A DNA stretch of 64,000 bases from NCBI RefSeq assembly GCF_003337435.1, contig NZ_QPJS01000003.1:186001-250000 (forward strand), read 5' to 3'. The notes below the pieces were generated by a model. That model did not search any database, was not told the origin of the DNA, and saw only the letters and a list, made by a program, of their open reading frames with translations. The stretch's first letter is position 1. Each line of letters starts with the position of its first letter. Shown here one piece after another: positions 29,387-38,478 of the stretch. The stretch comes from Schleiferia thermophila. GTDB lineage: Bacteria > Bacteroidota > Bacteroidia > Flavobacteriales > Schleiferiaceae. The position numbers were made by a program, and so were the translations under genes.

Positions 29387-31024
29387 TTATACCTGAATAA
29401 CACCGGGATTGTAGCGTGGAACATCCGGGTTGTGGTCAGCCATCTCTATACCCATTGAGATCCATTTGCGCGTATCGATCGGATCGATGATGGCATCAAC
29501 CCAAAGCCGGGCGGCAGCGTAATATGGACTGGTTTGATTTTCGTACCGGCTTTTTATAGAGTTGAGAAGCTCTTTCTCCTGGTCTGGTGATAATTCCTGG
29601 CCCGAGGCTTGTCGGTTTGCTTTTTCGATTTGCAGAAGAACGCTTGCAGCCTGTTGTCCTCCCATTACAGCTATCTGTGCTGTGGGCCAAGCTATTATAA
29701 GACGCGGATCATAAGCTTTGCCACACATGGCATAGTTACCGGCTCCGTAGCTATTGCCTATGATGATGGTAAACTTTGGTACTACACTATTGGCTACGGC
29801 ATTTACCATTTTTGCTCCATCTTTGATGATACCACCGTGCTCTGAGCGGCTCCCAACCATAAAGCCTGTCACATCTTGTAAAAACACCAGAGGAATTTTC
29901 TTTTGATTGCAATTTGCGATAAATCGGGTAGCCTTATCAGCCGAATCTGAATAGATGACGCCACCGAATTGCATTTCTCCTTTTTTGTTTTTTACAATTT
30001 CGCGGTTGTTGGCCACAATCCCCACAGCCCAACCATCGATGCGAGCATATCCGGTAATGAGGGTTTTGCCGTACCCTTCCTTGTACTCAATCCAACTGCC
30101 CTTGTCGATGAGGCATTCAATTAGTTCTTTGGTTTTAAAGGGTTTGCTTCTGTCGTAGGGAATTATTTTGTAAATATCTGTTGGATTTCGCTCCGGATCT
30201 TTTGGTTCAGCCCTATCAAAACCGGCTTTTGGGAAGTGTCCTAGCTTATCGATAATATTTCTGATTTTCGCAAGGGCTGAGGGGTCATCGGGTTCTTTAT
30301 AGTCGGTCACACCGGATATTTCGCAATGGGTGGTGGCTCCACCTAGGGTTTCATTGTCCACATCTTCGCCTATGGCAGCTTTTACCAGATAGGAGCCTGC
30401 CAGGAATATGGAACCTGTTTTATCTACAATAAGGGCTTCATCGCTCATGATCGGTAGATAAGCTCCTCCGGCCACACAACTACCCATAATAGCGGCAATT
30501 TGTGTAATGCCTTTTGACGACATGACAGCATTGTTTCGAAAAATTCTGCCGAAATTTTCTTTGTCCGGGAAAATTTCATCCTGCATCGGCAGATAAACTC
30601 CAGCGCTATCGACCAGATAAATAATCGGAATGCGATTTTCCATTGCGATTTCCTGAGCACGTAGGTTTTTTTTACCGGTTATAGGAAACCATGCTCCGGC
30701 TTTTACAGTGGCATCATTTGCCACCACAATGCACATACGGCCACAGATGTATCCTATCACGATTACAACACCGCCTGCTGGACATCCGCCGTGCTCTTTG
30801 TACATCTCCCAGCCTGCAAGGGCTCCGATTTCTAGAAGTGGTTTTCCCGGGTCGAGCAGGTGTTCTATCCGTTCTCTAGCCGTTAATTTCCCTTGTTTGT
30901 GTTGTTTCTCGATTTTTGATTTTCCACCACCGAGAGATATTTTCTCAAGTCTGGCCTTGAGCTCTCCGAGAAGGAGTTTTATTGAATCTTCATTTTTGTT
31001 TTGCTCGAGTTCCTGAGAGGTCAT
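29387..31024 (-). CDS. Acyl-CoA carboxylase carboxyltransferase (beta) subunit, methylcrotonyl-CoA type
   Basis: 545 residues with the two crotonase-like carboxyltransferase halves. N-terminal half: KLTARERIEHLLDPG, PAGGVVI, FGRIFRNNAVMSSKGITQIA, GSCVAGGAYLP. C-terminal half: FLQDVTGFMVGSRSEHGGIIKDGAKM, GNSYGAGNYAMCGKAYDPR and WPTAQIAVMGGQQAA. The FGRIF...NAVMSSKG and MCGKAYDPR segments look more like methylcrotonyl-CoA carboxylase beta than propionyl-CoA carboxylase. The reaction is transfer of CO2 from biotin to an acyl-CoA. No biotin carboxylase/BCCP gene is adjacent, so the partner lies elsewhere. Substrate assignment is tentative. Confidence 0.88.
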   Translation of the reverse strand: MTSQELEQNKNEDSIKLLLGELKARLEKISLGGGKSKIEKQHKQGKLTARERIEHLLDPGKPLLEIGALAGWEMYKEHGGCPAGGVVIVIGYICGRMCIVVANDATVKAGAWFPITGKKNLRAQEIAMENRIPIIYLVDSAGVYLPMQDEIFPDKENFGRIFRNNAVMSSKGITQIAAIMGSCVAGGAYLPIMSDEALIVDKTGSIFLAGSYLVKAAIGEDVDNETLGGATTHCEISGVTDYKEPDDPSALAKIRNIIDKLGHFPKAGFDRAEPKDPERNPTDIYKIIPYDRSKPFKTKELIECLIDKGSWIEYKEGYGKTLITGYARIDGWAVGIVANNREIVKNKKGEMQFGGVIYSDSADKATRFIANCNQKKIPLVFLQDVTGFMVGSRSEHGGIIKDGAKMVNAVANSVVPKFTIIIGNSYGAGNYAMCGKAYDPRLIIAWPTAQIAVMGGQQAASVLLQIEKANRQASGQELSPDQEKELLNSIKSRYENQTSPYYAAARLWVDAIIDPIDTRKWISMGIEMADHNPDVPRYNPGVIQV

Positions 31025-31077
31025 TTTTATGATGATGCCATTTGCTGCTGCGGCCGAAGGTACAGCCGCTGGCTCAT

Positions 31078-32235
31078 TTAATCACAATCTTCTACCTGCC
31101 ACTCTGCCACTTTTTTGAATTTTTCACGTTCATTGGGTTGTGAGAAAAACAGTGTAAATACCGAAAAGCCGGGATATTCACTCACAAGAATAAAATCGGT
31201 GTAACCGTCCTGATTGAGGTCACCAAACCAATAAATATCGGGGACGCCACACTTTCCGAAATATTGGATTTGGTTTGTGATGTCAAAGATTTCTTTTACA
31301 TCCACATTGAGCTCCACTTGCAGCCGGTAATTTTGGACTACAGGGCAGTCATTGACATAGGTAGAGACAGTACCTGAAGTCATCAGTCGGATATTACCAA
31401 GGGATTCTCCGGGCTGGTAGGGATAAAGCTCGAGCCGGACGCCTGGTGTCAGGGTTCGGTTTATCTGTGTGAGGATGAAGTCGTTGTTCTTTATTTTCTT
31501 CCAATCACGGAAAACTTCCGGCAATCCTATGATAAATAGTGTACCATCTCCATTCGAAGGTTTTATATCAAAAAACATCTTGCCTCTGGGGTTGTCTTTT
31601 CTCAGTTCGATGCTCAGGTCAATGGGTCTTATATGATAGTAATCATCTTCCAGATAAATGCCATAATAATAGTATGTGCGGTCTATCTTGGTCACATCTT
31701 CGCAATAAGGATAACTTTCTGTCAGAAATTTTACATCTTGGAAGATGGATGACTTCCCGGAAGAAGTTTGTAAGTTTGGCTTTTTACCTTGTTCAGTCTG
31801 TACGACTGATTTTTGGTGTCCGTGCTGGTTTTCGGCTTCGATTTTTGAGTCTTCCAAAGCCTTAAGTGCTTTTGTTTCATTTTCGGAAATATTGGATCCC
31901 GATAGAGACTCCCGTACAAGAATGGGCACTGTATATCCATCCCACATGTATCCTTTAAAGTTTTTAAAACTTACATATCTCCAGAAGCCATTGATACCCT
32001 CTACGGTGGTCTGTCCAAACTTTTCTTTGCAGGCCTGTACATGGGATTTATAAGGAGCTGAACCTACTATTTTGGCTTGTACATCAGGTTTTTCCCTTAT
32101 TCTCATTCCCGAAAGGGCTTCAACCTGTAAAGTTACTTCGAAGTCGCAGTCAGGTCTTTGGCCCAGTATCGGATAGTGAATTGAGAACATAAGCGATATC
32201 GACAGGCATTTAAAACGATATATGTATTTGTGCAT
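31078..32235 (-). CDS. Secreted protein with bacterial SH3 domain
   Basis: 385 residues. A signal peptide (to about residue 25) is followed by a bacterial SH3-like domain (about 32-105; SGMRIREKPDVQAKIVGSAP and GFWRYVSFKNFKGYMWDGY), a polar linker rich in Lys/Gln/Ser, and a C-terminal region of unknown fold. Near the end GDLNQDGYTDFILVSE resembles a Ca-binding FG-GAP-like repeat. It is probably periplasmic or exported. It lies 31 nt downstream of the WbqC-like gene. No function is known. Confidence 0.65.
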   Translation of the reverse strand: MHKYIYRFKCLSISLMFSIHYPILGQRPDCDFEVTLQVEALSGMRIREKPDVQAKIVGSAPYKSHVQACKEKFGQTTVEGINGFWRYVSFKNFKGYMWDGYTVPILVRESLSGSNISENETKALKALEDSKIEAENQHGHQKSVVQTEQGKKPNLQTSSGKSSIFQDVKFLTESYPYCEDVTKIDRTYYYYGIYLEDDYYHIRPIDLSIELRKDNPRGKMFFDIKPSNGDGTLFIIGLPEVFRDWKKIKNNDFILTQINRTLTPGVRLELYPYQPGESLGNIRLMTSGTVSTYVNDCPVVQNYRLQVELNVDVKEIFDITNQIQYFGKCGVPDIYWFGDLNQDGYTDFILVSEYPGFSVFTLFFSQPNEREKFKKVAEWQVEDCD

Positions 32236-32266
32236 TTTTTATTTTTTGACAAAAGTATCAAATGAA

Positions 32267-32872
32267 TTAATAATCAAGTAGATGGCTTTTTGCCAAAGGT
32301 CCTTCGTTGAAAATAAGGTCAATGACAGAGCGTTTGGGCAAAAATCCATTTTTGTAAGAAAAAACTTGTTTGTAAGGTTTTGATTGAATGTGATTAAGTG
32401 TACCCATTTTTAACTCAAAATCAACAGGATGTGAATTAGTTATTTCCTCTGAAAGGGAGCTATTGGCTTTTTTTTCTTTTAACCAAAGCAGGCAGAGGTC
32501 AATTGATGCAAGACAAAAATCAATTAAGTAAACGGGTCGACTGCTATACAAATCCTCTAGATTGTTTGACAAAAATTCATAGAATGGACTATTGTTGTAA
32601 ACTGAATTTAGGGTTTTAAGATGAATTGATTGCCAGTCTGAATCATAACAGATCTGAATTTGATCTACGCTGGCTCCCTGATGCGGATGTATAACTGGTA
32701 TGGTGAGCTTTTGACCTCCATTGGGGCCATCGATGTAAAACCTATTGAATGATGACTGTTTATTCCAAGGGTAATTTTTTAATATGAGCTTTTGGTCTGT
32801 ATTCAGCCAGAGAGTAAACCAATCTGTGGCTGGAAATAAAAAAGGTGGAAATTCAAGAATTTCCTTTTGCAT
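32267..32872 (-). CDS. WbqC-like family protein
   Basis: 201 residues. The IEFPPFLFPATDWF-like opening, FNRFYIDGPNGGQKLTIPVIH and the mid-protein SVYNNSPFYEFLSNNLEDLY match the WbqC family, named after O-antigen clusters but of unproven activity (some members have been linked to sugar modification). The gene is conserved after lepB in Bacteroidota and overlaps the lepB end by 20 nt, which implies cotranscription with dapB-lepB. Confidence 0.8.
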   Translation of the reverse strand: MQKEILEFPPFLFPATDWFTLWLNTDQKLILKNYPWNKQSSFNRFYIDGPNGGQKLTIPVIHPHQGASVDQIQICYDSDWQSIHLKTLNSVYNNSPFYEFLSNNLEDLYSSRPVYLIDFCLASIDLCLLWLKEKKANSSLSEEITNSHPVDFELKMGTLNHIQSKPYKQVFSYKNGFLPKRSVIDLIFNEGPLAKSHLLDY

Positions 32873-34499
32873 TCGTTTTTTTTCGAAATTTTTCTGAATA
32901 ATATTTCCATGCCAGGTTGAGCAATGCTGTAAGGATTACAAAATGCCAGAAGTATGACCTGGGATTACCCTCGCCATGTACGGTGGTAAATACTCTGGAT
33001 GTCCTGATTTTAGAGGAGATTTTTTCAGCAGTTTTGTCATAACTCATCCAGATAAATACTGGTTTGCCGACTATATGGTCCTCGGGCACAAATCCCCAAT
33101 ACCGTGAGTCAAGTGAATTGTGCCTGTTGTCTCCCATCATCCAGTAGTAGTTTTGTTTGAAAGTATATGAATCAGCCTTCCTGCCATTGATAAGGATTTG
33201 ATCATCTTCTATTGTCAGCGAATTGCCTTCATAAGTTTGTATGATGCGTTCGTACCATTCGATGTTGTCGGTGCTGATATGAACGGTTGTGCCTTTTTTA
33301 GGGATGTAAACGGGGCCGTAATTATCTCTTGTATTCATGTATTTGATGATATCGCTGTGATATCTGTTAGGAAATGTTTCAGAGTTGGGTTTCAGGTATC
33401 GATCCAAATAATTTTTTAGGGCTATGGGCGTATTGTCGGGATAATCAAATGGATCTCTTTTGGCAATGACCGGAATGATCTCCACTACATTGGGAAGCTT
33501 TTGGAACATCGGTAACTTGTCTTCCGGAATGTGTATGAGGTACTCGGTTTGGGATATTTGTCTTACTTGTGTAAAGTCGTTTTCTGAAGGATTCAAGGCT
33601 TTTGAATAATAAATGTCGAGCTTATCATGAAGCTGACGTCTGTTGAAAGGTGTTCCATCTGTGCGGACATAATATTCAAATTGAAGGCGCATTCTGTCAG
33701 GTTTGGATGGATTTTTGCCATTGATGTACACCTCTCTATCGATGATTTCCAGCGTGTCACCCGGAACTGCTACGCATCGTTTTATATAATTCATTCGCTT
33801 GTCAACGGGTAAATCACTTTCAACTGGCCAATTGAAGACAACATTATCAAATCTCTTGATTTCCTGAAATTTTGGAAGACGTAGATATGGCAGTTGGACG
33901 ATATCTGTATAACAGTCGATGTCTGTACCTGGAATTTTGCTGTGCATCAAAGGGAGTGACAGTGGAGTGATCGGCAATCGGATACCGTAGTGCATTTTAC
34001 TTACAAAGAGAAAGTCTCCCACCAGAAGTGTCTTTTCCATAGAAGGTGTAGGGATCACGTAAGCCTCGAAGGTAAAGGCCCGTAATACACTGGCTACAAT
34101 TACAGCGAAAAACAGGGAGTTAATCGTTTCCCCTACGTGCGCCTTGATGTACGCTTTGTCCCTTCCAACATAGTGAAGGGGTGATGTGTACTGAAGGTAA
34201 ATAAGGTACAGCCCGCCTGTAAAAACGGTGAGCAGGACATCCTTCCATTTTCTGAAATTAAAGACATGCAGTAGTTCATACGCTGCTACAATAGCCATCA
34301 AGTTGCCAACGACAGGGATAAAGAACAGAAAAATCTGCCATACAGGTCTTTTAATGATTCTGAGCAGCACGTATGTTTTGTAGACCGGAATGGCTGCTTC
34401 CCAGATTTTTCGCCCTGCTGCTTCAAAGAATTTGAAGAGGTAAAAGAATGAAAAGACTTGTATAAGGGCTAAAAACAGGATGAAATTTCCTTGATTCAT
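32853..34499 (-). CDS. lepB: Signal peptidase I
   Basis: 548 residues, long for the family because of a membrane-rich N-terminal extension (about 4-125) and a large insert between the catalytic boxes. Box B is IPTPSMEKTLLVGDFLFVSK with Ser153, box D YIKRCVAVPGDTLEI with Lys240, and box E MMGDNRHNSLDSRYWGFVPEDHIVGK near 460. It cleaves secretory signal peptides. An ATG 51 nt earlier (34550) is possible but would overlap dapB by 41 nt; the chosen start lies 10 nt after the dapB stop and opens with a membrane helix. Confidence 0.92.
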   Translation of the reverse strand: MNQGNFILFLALIQVFSFFYLFKFFEAAGRKIWEAAIPVYKTYVLLRIIKRPVWQIFLFFIPVVGNLMAIVAAYELLHVFNFRKWKDVLLTVFTGGLYLIYLQYTSPLHYVGRDKAYIKAHVGETINSLFFAVIVASVLRAFTFEAYVIPTPSMEKTLLVGDFLFVSKMHYGIRLPITPLSLPLMHSKIPGTDIDCYTDIVQLPYLRLPKFQEIKRFDNVVFNWPVESDLPVDKRMNYIKRCVAVPGDTLEIIDREVYINGKNPSKPDRMRLQFEYYVRTDGTPFNRRQLHDKLDIYYSKALNPSENDFTQVRQISQTEYLIHIPEDKLPMFQKLPNVVEIIPVIAKRDPFDYPDNTPIALKNYLDRYLKPNSETFPNRYHSDIIKYMNTRDNYGPVYIPKKGTTVHISTDNIEWYERIIQTYEGNSLTIEDDQILINGRKADSYTFKQNYYWMMGDNRHNSLDSRYWGFVPEDHIVGKPVFIWMSYDKTAEKISSKIRTSRVFTTVHGEGNPRSYFWHFVILTALLNLAWKYYSEKFRKKTNAKGNS

Positions 34500-34509
34500 T
34501 TGGTATTTT

Positions 34510-35220
34510 TTATTTTGATAGGTCCAGGAATTCTTCCATTGTAAATACACCTGTACGGTTTCTTATCCAAGCGGCAGCGGCCAAAGCTCCTCTGGCAAAT
34601 CCTTCCCTAGAAAATGCCTGGTGCGATATGTGAATTTCATCAATCTGGGATGTAAAGTACAGTTGGTGAATTCCCGGAACGTCGCCTTCGCGTACAGATT
34701 GTATAATCAGTGTCTCATCATCTGTACTATTGGATGAATATTTCTTCAATGAAGGATAATGTTGTAATACATACTCAGCCAATGTAATGGCGGTACCACT
34801 TGGAGCGTCCAGTTTTCGGGTATGATGTACCTCTCTGATGGATGGCTTGTAATCTTTGTACCTGGAAATCAGAGCAGATGCATGCTTGCAGATTTGAAAG
34901 AAGAGTTGTACACCGATGCTGAAATTGGACGAATAAAGCAAAGTGCCGCGGTGTTTTTCTGCTTCGCGTTTAACGCGGTCGAGCTGATGGTACCATCCAG
35001 TGGTGCCGCAAACTATCGGAATCTCAGCTTTGAAACATTCTAAGATATTCTCTACAGCAGCATCAGGTTGGGTAAACTCAATGGCCACATCTGCAAGGCC
35101 AGCATAGTTTCTAATGTCTTCTGTCTTTGTAACTCGTCCGATTACTTCGTCATCTGTATTCAGGGTAATGGATTCAATCATTTTACCCATTCTGCCGTAT
35201 CCGATCAGTAAGATTTTCAA
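34510..35220 (-). CDS. dapB: 4-hydroxy-tetrahydrodipicolinate reductase
   Basis: 236 residues. It reduces HTPA to tetrahydrodipicolinate with NAD(P)H in the lysine/diaminopimelate pathway. The Rossmann N-terminus ILLIGYGRMGK, the VCGTTGWYHQL loop, the catalytic EVHHTRKLDAPSGTA (His pair and Lys) and the closing SREGFARGALAAAAWI are all present. It overlaps the DUF5683 gene upstream by 4 nt (ATGA). Confidence 0.95.
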   Translation of the reverse strand: MKILLIGYGRMGKMIESITLNTDDEVIGRVTKTEDIRNYAGLADVAIEFTQPDAAVENILECFKAEIPIVCGTTGWYHQLDRVKREAEKHRGTLLYSSNFSIGVQLFFQICKHASALISRYKDYKPSIREVHHTRKLDAPSGTAITLAEYVLQHYPSLKKYSSNSTDDETLIIQSVREGDVPGIHQLYFTSQIDEIHISHQAFSREGFARGALAAAAWIRNRTGVFTMEEFLDLSK

Positions 35221-35861
35221 AACGAAAAATTTTTAGGAAGTTGTCGTTTGGATGAGGCTTCAAAATTAATGGTGAAATGCAACCCTGCATATATGCCAAG
35301 ATAATGGTTTTGAATCGTTGGTTGAACCTTCATGCTCAAATCGTCTGAAATATCAAAGTGAAAAAAATGCGCGTCCACATATGCATCCAGAATATTAAGC
35401 CCATATGCTGCTACAAAGAGGATAATTGACAGATCGCGCCATCTGCGATAGGTGTTGGAAATAAAAATTAGGTTATCTTCTGTAAATCTGCCTTCAAAGA
35501 TATCTTCCCCGGTCAGAATCAGTTTTTCAAGCCCTTGATAATAATATTGATATTGTTTGTGATTTTCCATCACGAAATATCCGGTAGCTCCCAAAGCAGC
35601 ATATACGATGGGTATTTTCCAGTACTTTTTGTTGTAGAACTGTCCAAGGCCAGGAAGCACAGCGCTGTACAGAACAGCTTTCCGGATAGAATGCGGTCTT
35701 TGAATGACAGGTTGGTCTGAGGGAGGCAAAGGCGCATCTATTTGAGCCCCTGCCTTAAAGGAGAAAAGTAATAATGCAACAACGGTTAAACGAAAGTATT
35801 TAAGTAAAAGTCTACTGCTGAACAATGGCAAGAATTCTTTCCAGGTCGTTGTTGTTTTCAA
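35217..35861 (-). CDS. DUF5683 membrane protein
   Basis: 214 residues as drawn. The core HSIRKAVLYSAVLPGLGQFYN-KKYWKIPIVYAALG is the DUF5683 signature, a Bacteroidota protein regularly placed between parB and dapB; its function is unknown. An internal signal or membrane segment ends in KAGAQ near residue 40. The ATG used here lies 50 nt inside parB; a TTG start shortly downstream is also possible, so the first residues are uncertain. Confidence 0.8.
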   Translation of the reverse strand: MKTTTTWKEFLPLFSSRLLLKYFRLTVVALLLFSFKAGAQIDAPLPPSDQPVIQRPHSIRKAVLYSAVLPGLGQFYNKKYWKIPIVYAALGATGYFVMENHKQYQYYYQGLEKLILTGEDIFEGRFTEDNLIFISNTYRRWRDLSIILFVAAYGLNILDAYVDAHFFHFDISDDLSMKVQPTIQNHYLGIYAGLHFTINFEASSKRQLPKNFSF

Positions 35862-36714
35862 AATTGATTATTATTCTACCCTTACCATCTTGTTTTTTGC
35901 TGATTTCAACTTTAGTCCTCAAGGTTCGTGACAAGACTTCTTTTATAGCATCCAATTCTTCATCATTTTCCCGGTGAGTGGGAGACTTTTTTTCCGGATC
36001 TAGTTGTCCGGTATCTTTATATCTTTTGACCAACTCTTCTACTTGTCTGACGGATAACTCTTTAGCTATAATTCGTTTATAAATTTCGATTTGAACATCT
36101 TCATCTTCCACATTGATCAAAGCTCTGGCATGCCCCATGGAGATGAGTTTATCTCTAAGACCTACCTGGATGAGATCCGGAAGTTTAAGCAGTCGAATGT
36201 AATTGGTTACTGTAGAGCGCTTTTTACCTACGCGTTCACTTAGTTTTTCCTGTGTGAGATTAATTTCTTCGATCAATCTACGGTAGCTAATGGCTATTTC
36301 TATCGGATCGAGGTCTTCGCGCTGAATGTTTTCCACCAGCGCCATTTCGAGCATGTTTTGGTCGTCGGCCAGTCGTACATAAGCAGGAATTGTTTTAAGG
36401 CCGGCCTTTTGGGCAGCTCTCCAACGGCGCTCACCACTTATGATTTCGTATTGGTTAAAGCCTGTTTTTCTGACAGTGATTGGCTGTATTACTCCCAGCT
36501 GTGCTATGGATTGGGCAAGCTCATCGAGTGCTTCTTTAGCAAAATTTGTTCTTGGCTGATAGGGATTTGCGCTAATGGCATCTATATCTATTTCTGCAAC
36601 AGCTCCTATAATTTGTTCTGCATTTTTATCAGCTGCAGATTTAATATCAGTTGCCGGGTCTTTAAGTAGGGCTGATAGTCCTCTTCCAAGTACTTGTTTT
36701 TTTTGTTCTGCCAT
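35812..36714 (-). CDS. parB: Chromosome partitioning protein ParB
   Basis: 300 residues. The N-terminal LGRGLSALL motif binds ParA. The CTPase/parS-binding core contains NPYQPRTNF, ISGERRWRAAQKAGL (GERRWRA box) and MALVENIQREDLDPIE. A helix-turn-helix (TQEKLSERVGKKRSTVTNYIRLLKL) and C-terminal dimerisation helices follow. It acts with ParA on parS sites near the origin. The gene is 29 nt downstream of parA. I see no perfect parS palindrome in the window. Confidence 0.95.
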   Translation of the reverse strand: MAEQKKQVLGRGLSALLKDPATDIKSAADKNAEQIIGAVAEIDIDAISANPYQPRTNFAKEALDELAQSIAQLGVIQPITVRKTGFNQYEIISGERRWRAAQKAGLKTIPAYVRLADDQNMLEMALVENIQREDLDPIEIAISYRRLIEEINLTQEKLSERVGKKRSTVTNYIRLLKLPDLIQVGLRDKLISMGHARALINVEDEDVQIEIYKRIIAKELSVRQVEELVKRYKDTGQLDPEKKSPTHRENDEELDAIKEVLSRTLRTKVEISKKQDGKGRIIINFENNNDLERILAIVQQ

Positions 36715-36743
36715 TTTCGTCAGTAAAGTTTCTTCAAATAAAT

Positions 36744-37535
36744 TTAAAGGGTATTGGAATTTTCAGCTGCAGCGGTATTGTTTTTCAAGAATTCACGAGC
36801 CAGATTCAGGTAGTTAGCAGCTCCCTGACTAGTGGCGTCGTACACTACGATACTTTCACCGAATGATGGAGCTTCTGATAGCTTGACATTTCTAGAGATG
36901 ATGGTGTCAAATACCATGTTTTGAAAGTGTGTTCTCACTTCGTCGACTACCTGATTGCTCAGTCTGAGACGCGAATCGTACATGGTGAGCAGCAAACCTT
37001 CAATGTCGAGATCCGGATTGTGAAGGGACTGCACGCTTCTTATCGTATTGAGGAGCTTTCCAAGCCCTTCGAGGGCAAAATACTCGCATTGGATAGGAAC
37101 GATTACGCTGTCAGCTGCTGTAAGCGCATTGATGGTTATCAGACCTAAAGATGGAGCACAATCTATAATAATGTAATCAAAATCATTTTTGATATCTGTT
37201 ATTGCTGATTTGAGCATGTACTCCCGACGTTCCTTATCGACAAGCTCAATTTCGGCAGCTACAAGGTCAATTTGAGAAGGTATCAGCCATACGTTTGGGG
37301 TGTTGGTTTTTATTAATACGTCTTTAGGTTCTATCTGATGTTCGATCAGTTGATAGGTGCCCAATGTGACCGATTGCGGATCTATTCCCAAACCCGATGT
37401 AGCATTGGCCTGAGGATCGGCATCGATCAGCAGTACCCTCTGCTCCAGCACACCGAGGCTTGCTGATAGGTTCACAGCAGTGGTTGTCTTCCCAACACCA
37501 CCTTTTTGATTTGCTATGGCCACTACCTTTCCCAT
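36744..37535 (-). CDS. parA: Chromosome partitioning ATPase ParA
   Basis: 263 residues, the Soj size. The deviant Walker A KGGVGKTT (11-18) with signature Lys11, the switch DADPQANATSGLG, and the Walker B-like DYIIIDCAPSLG region are clear. It binds DNA nonspecifically as an ATP dimer and segregates ParB-parS complexes. It is the first gene of the parA-parB-DUF5683-dapB-lepB-WbqC order that is widespread in Bacteroidota. Confidence 0.95.
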   Translation of the reverse strand: MGKVVAIANQKGGVGKTTTAVNLSASLGVLEQRVLLIDADPQANATSGLGIDPQSVTLGTYQLIEHQIEPKDVLIKTNTPNVWLIPSQIDLVAAEIELVDKERREYMLKSAITDIKNDFDYIIIDCAPSLGLITINALTAADSVIVPIQCEYFALEGLGKLLNTIRSVQSLHNPDLDIEGLLLTMYDSRLRLSNQVVDEVRTHFQNMVFDTIISRNVKLSEAPSFGESIVVYDATSQGAANYLNLAREFLKNNTAAAENSNTL

Positions 37536-37555
37536 TTCTGATACTTTTGCGTTTG

Positions 37556-37563
37556 CAAATGTA
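37556..37563 (-). promoter_or_regulatory. -7 element for parA
   Basis: TACATTTG followed by C on the minus strand, 20 nt before the parA ATG. Confidence 0.5.
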
Positions 37564-37602
37564 TGGAAAAAGGGTGAGCGTTGGACTTAAATTTTACGTT
37601 AA

Positions 37603-38478
37603 ATGGATTTTTTAAAATGGTTCGGACGTTTTTTAATTACTTCAAAAACAATAAGATATAATTTAGTTGTCCCCTCTCATCACTATCCCGATATACTGCT
37701 GCGAGTACCCTGGTTGATGATACCTTATTTTGTTTTTTGTTATTTATATTATCCCAGAAACATTTTTTTTGCTTACCATCTTTATAAAGTGATAAAGAAT
37801 AAATCTCCGTTAGCGGTTTTGGAAGTTGGATTTGGAGAGGGGATTCATCTGATTCCATTTGCTGTACTCTTTCCAAAGGTCAAATTTTTTGGATTTGACA
37901 TAAGGGAAGATAACGCAATTTTTTTACGAAATTTTAGTTCGTATTTTAATTTGAAGAATATTGTGATTTTAACTCACAATGAGTTTAATATGAAAGGGAG
38001 TCAGACGTTTGATATCATATATATGGTCGGTGTATTGCAATATGTGGAGAATGATGCTGAATTTTTAAAATTTTTAAAAGAAAAATTAACAGATAAAGGA
38101 AATTTTATGCTGTATCAACCTGTACATTATGTGCGATATTTTAAGATGTTGGATAATATGGTTGAAAAATATGAACACTATGAGAAAGAGGTAAATCTAC
38201 TCAGAAAATACCATTTGAAAGACCTTGTGGAGGTGCTAAAAAATACAGGATTCAAGCGGTTAAAAGTTTACAGATATATTTTTAAATATTCTTCAATCGC
38301 TCAGGAGGTTTTTCGGTTTTTCTACATACCTGTGATCAAAAGCACAAATCTTTTGGAAAAAATAATTGGGCTGGCTGGTATTATTTTGTTCTCTCCCCTA
38401 ATAATAGTTGTAAGTCATTTGGGAAATTGTCTTGAAACAAAAACAAACAATGCTGTATTGATTGTTTTTGATAATTAA
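37603..38478 (+). CDS. Class I SAM-dependent methyltransferase
   Basis: 291 residues. Motif I is VLEVGFGEG (72-80), the SAM ribose-binding acid is likely Asp99 in FGFDIRED, and FDIIYMVGVLQYVEN is the motif IV/post-IV region. Hydrophobic segments flank the catalytic domain (about 36-50 and 262-280), suggesting membrane association. The DNA is clearly more AT-rich than its neighbours and has no partner on the same strand; its end overlaps a decayed nucleotidyltransferase-like gene. The substrate is unknown; surface glycan or lipid is a guess from the flanking family. Confidence 0.75.
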   Translation: MDFLKWFGRFLITSKTIRYNLVVPSHHYPDILLRVPWLMIPYFVFCYLYYPRNIFFAYHLYKVIKNKSPLAVLEVGFGEGIHLIPFAVLFPKVKFFGFDIREDNAIFLRNFSSYFNLKNIVILTHNEFNMKGSQTFDIIYMVGVLQYVENDAEFLKFLKEKLTDKGNFMLYQPVHYVRYFKMLDNMVEKYEHYEKEVNLLRKYHLKDLVEVLKNTGFKRLKVYRYIFKYSSIAQEVFRFFYIPVIKSTNLLEKIIGLAGIILFSPLIIVVSHLGNCLETKTNNAVLIVFDN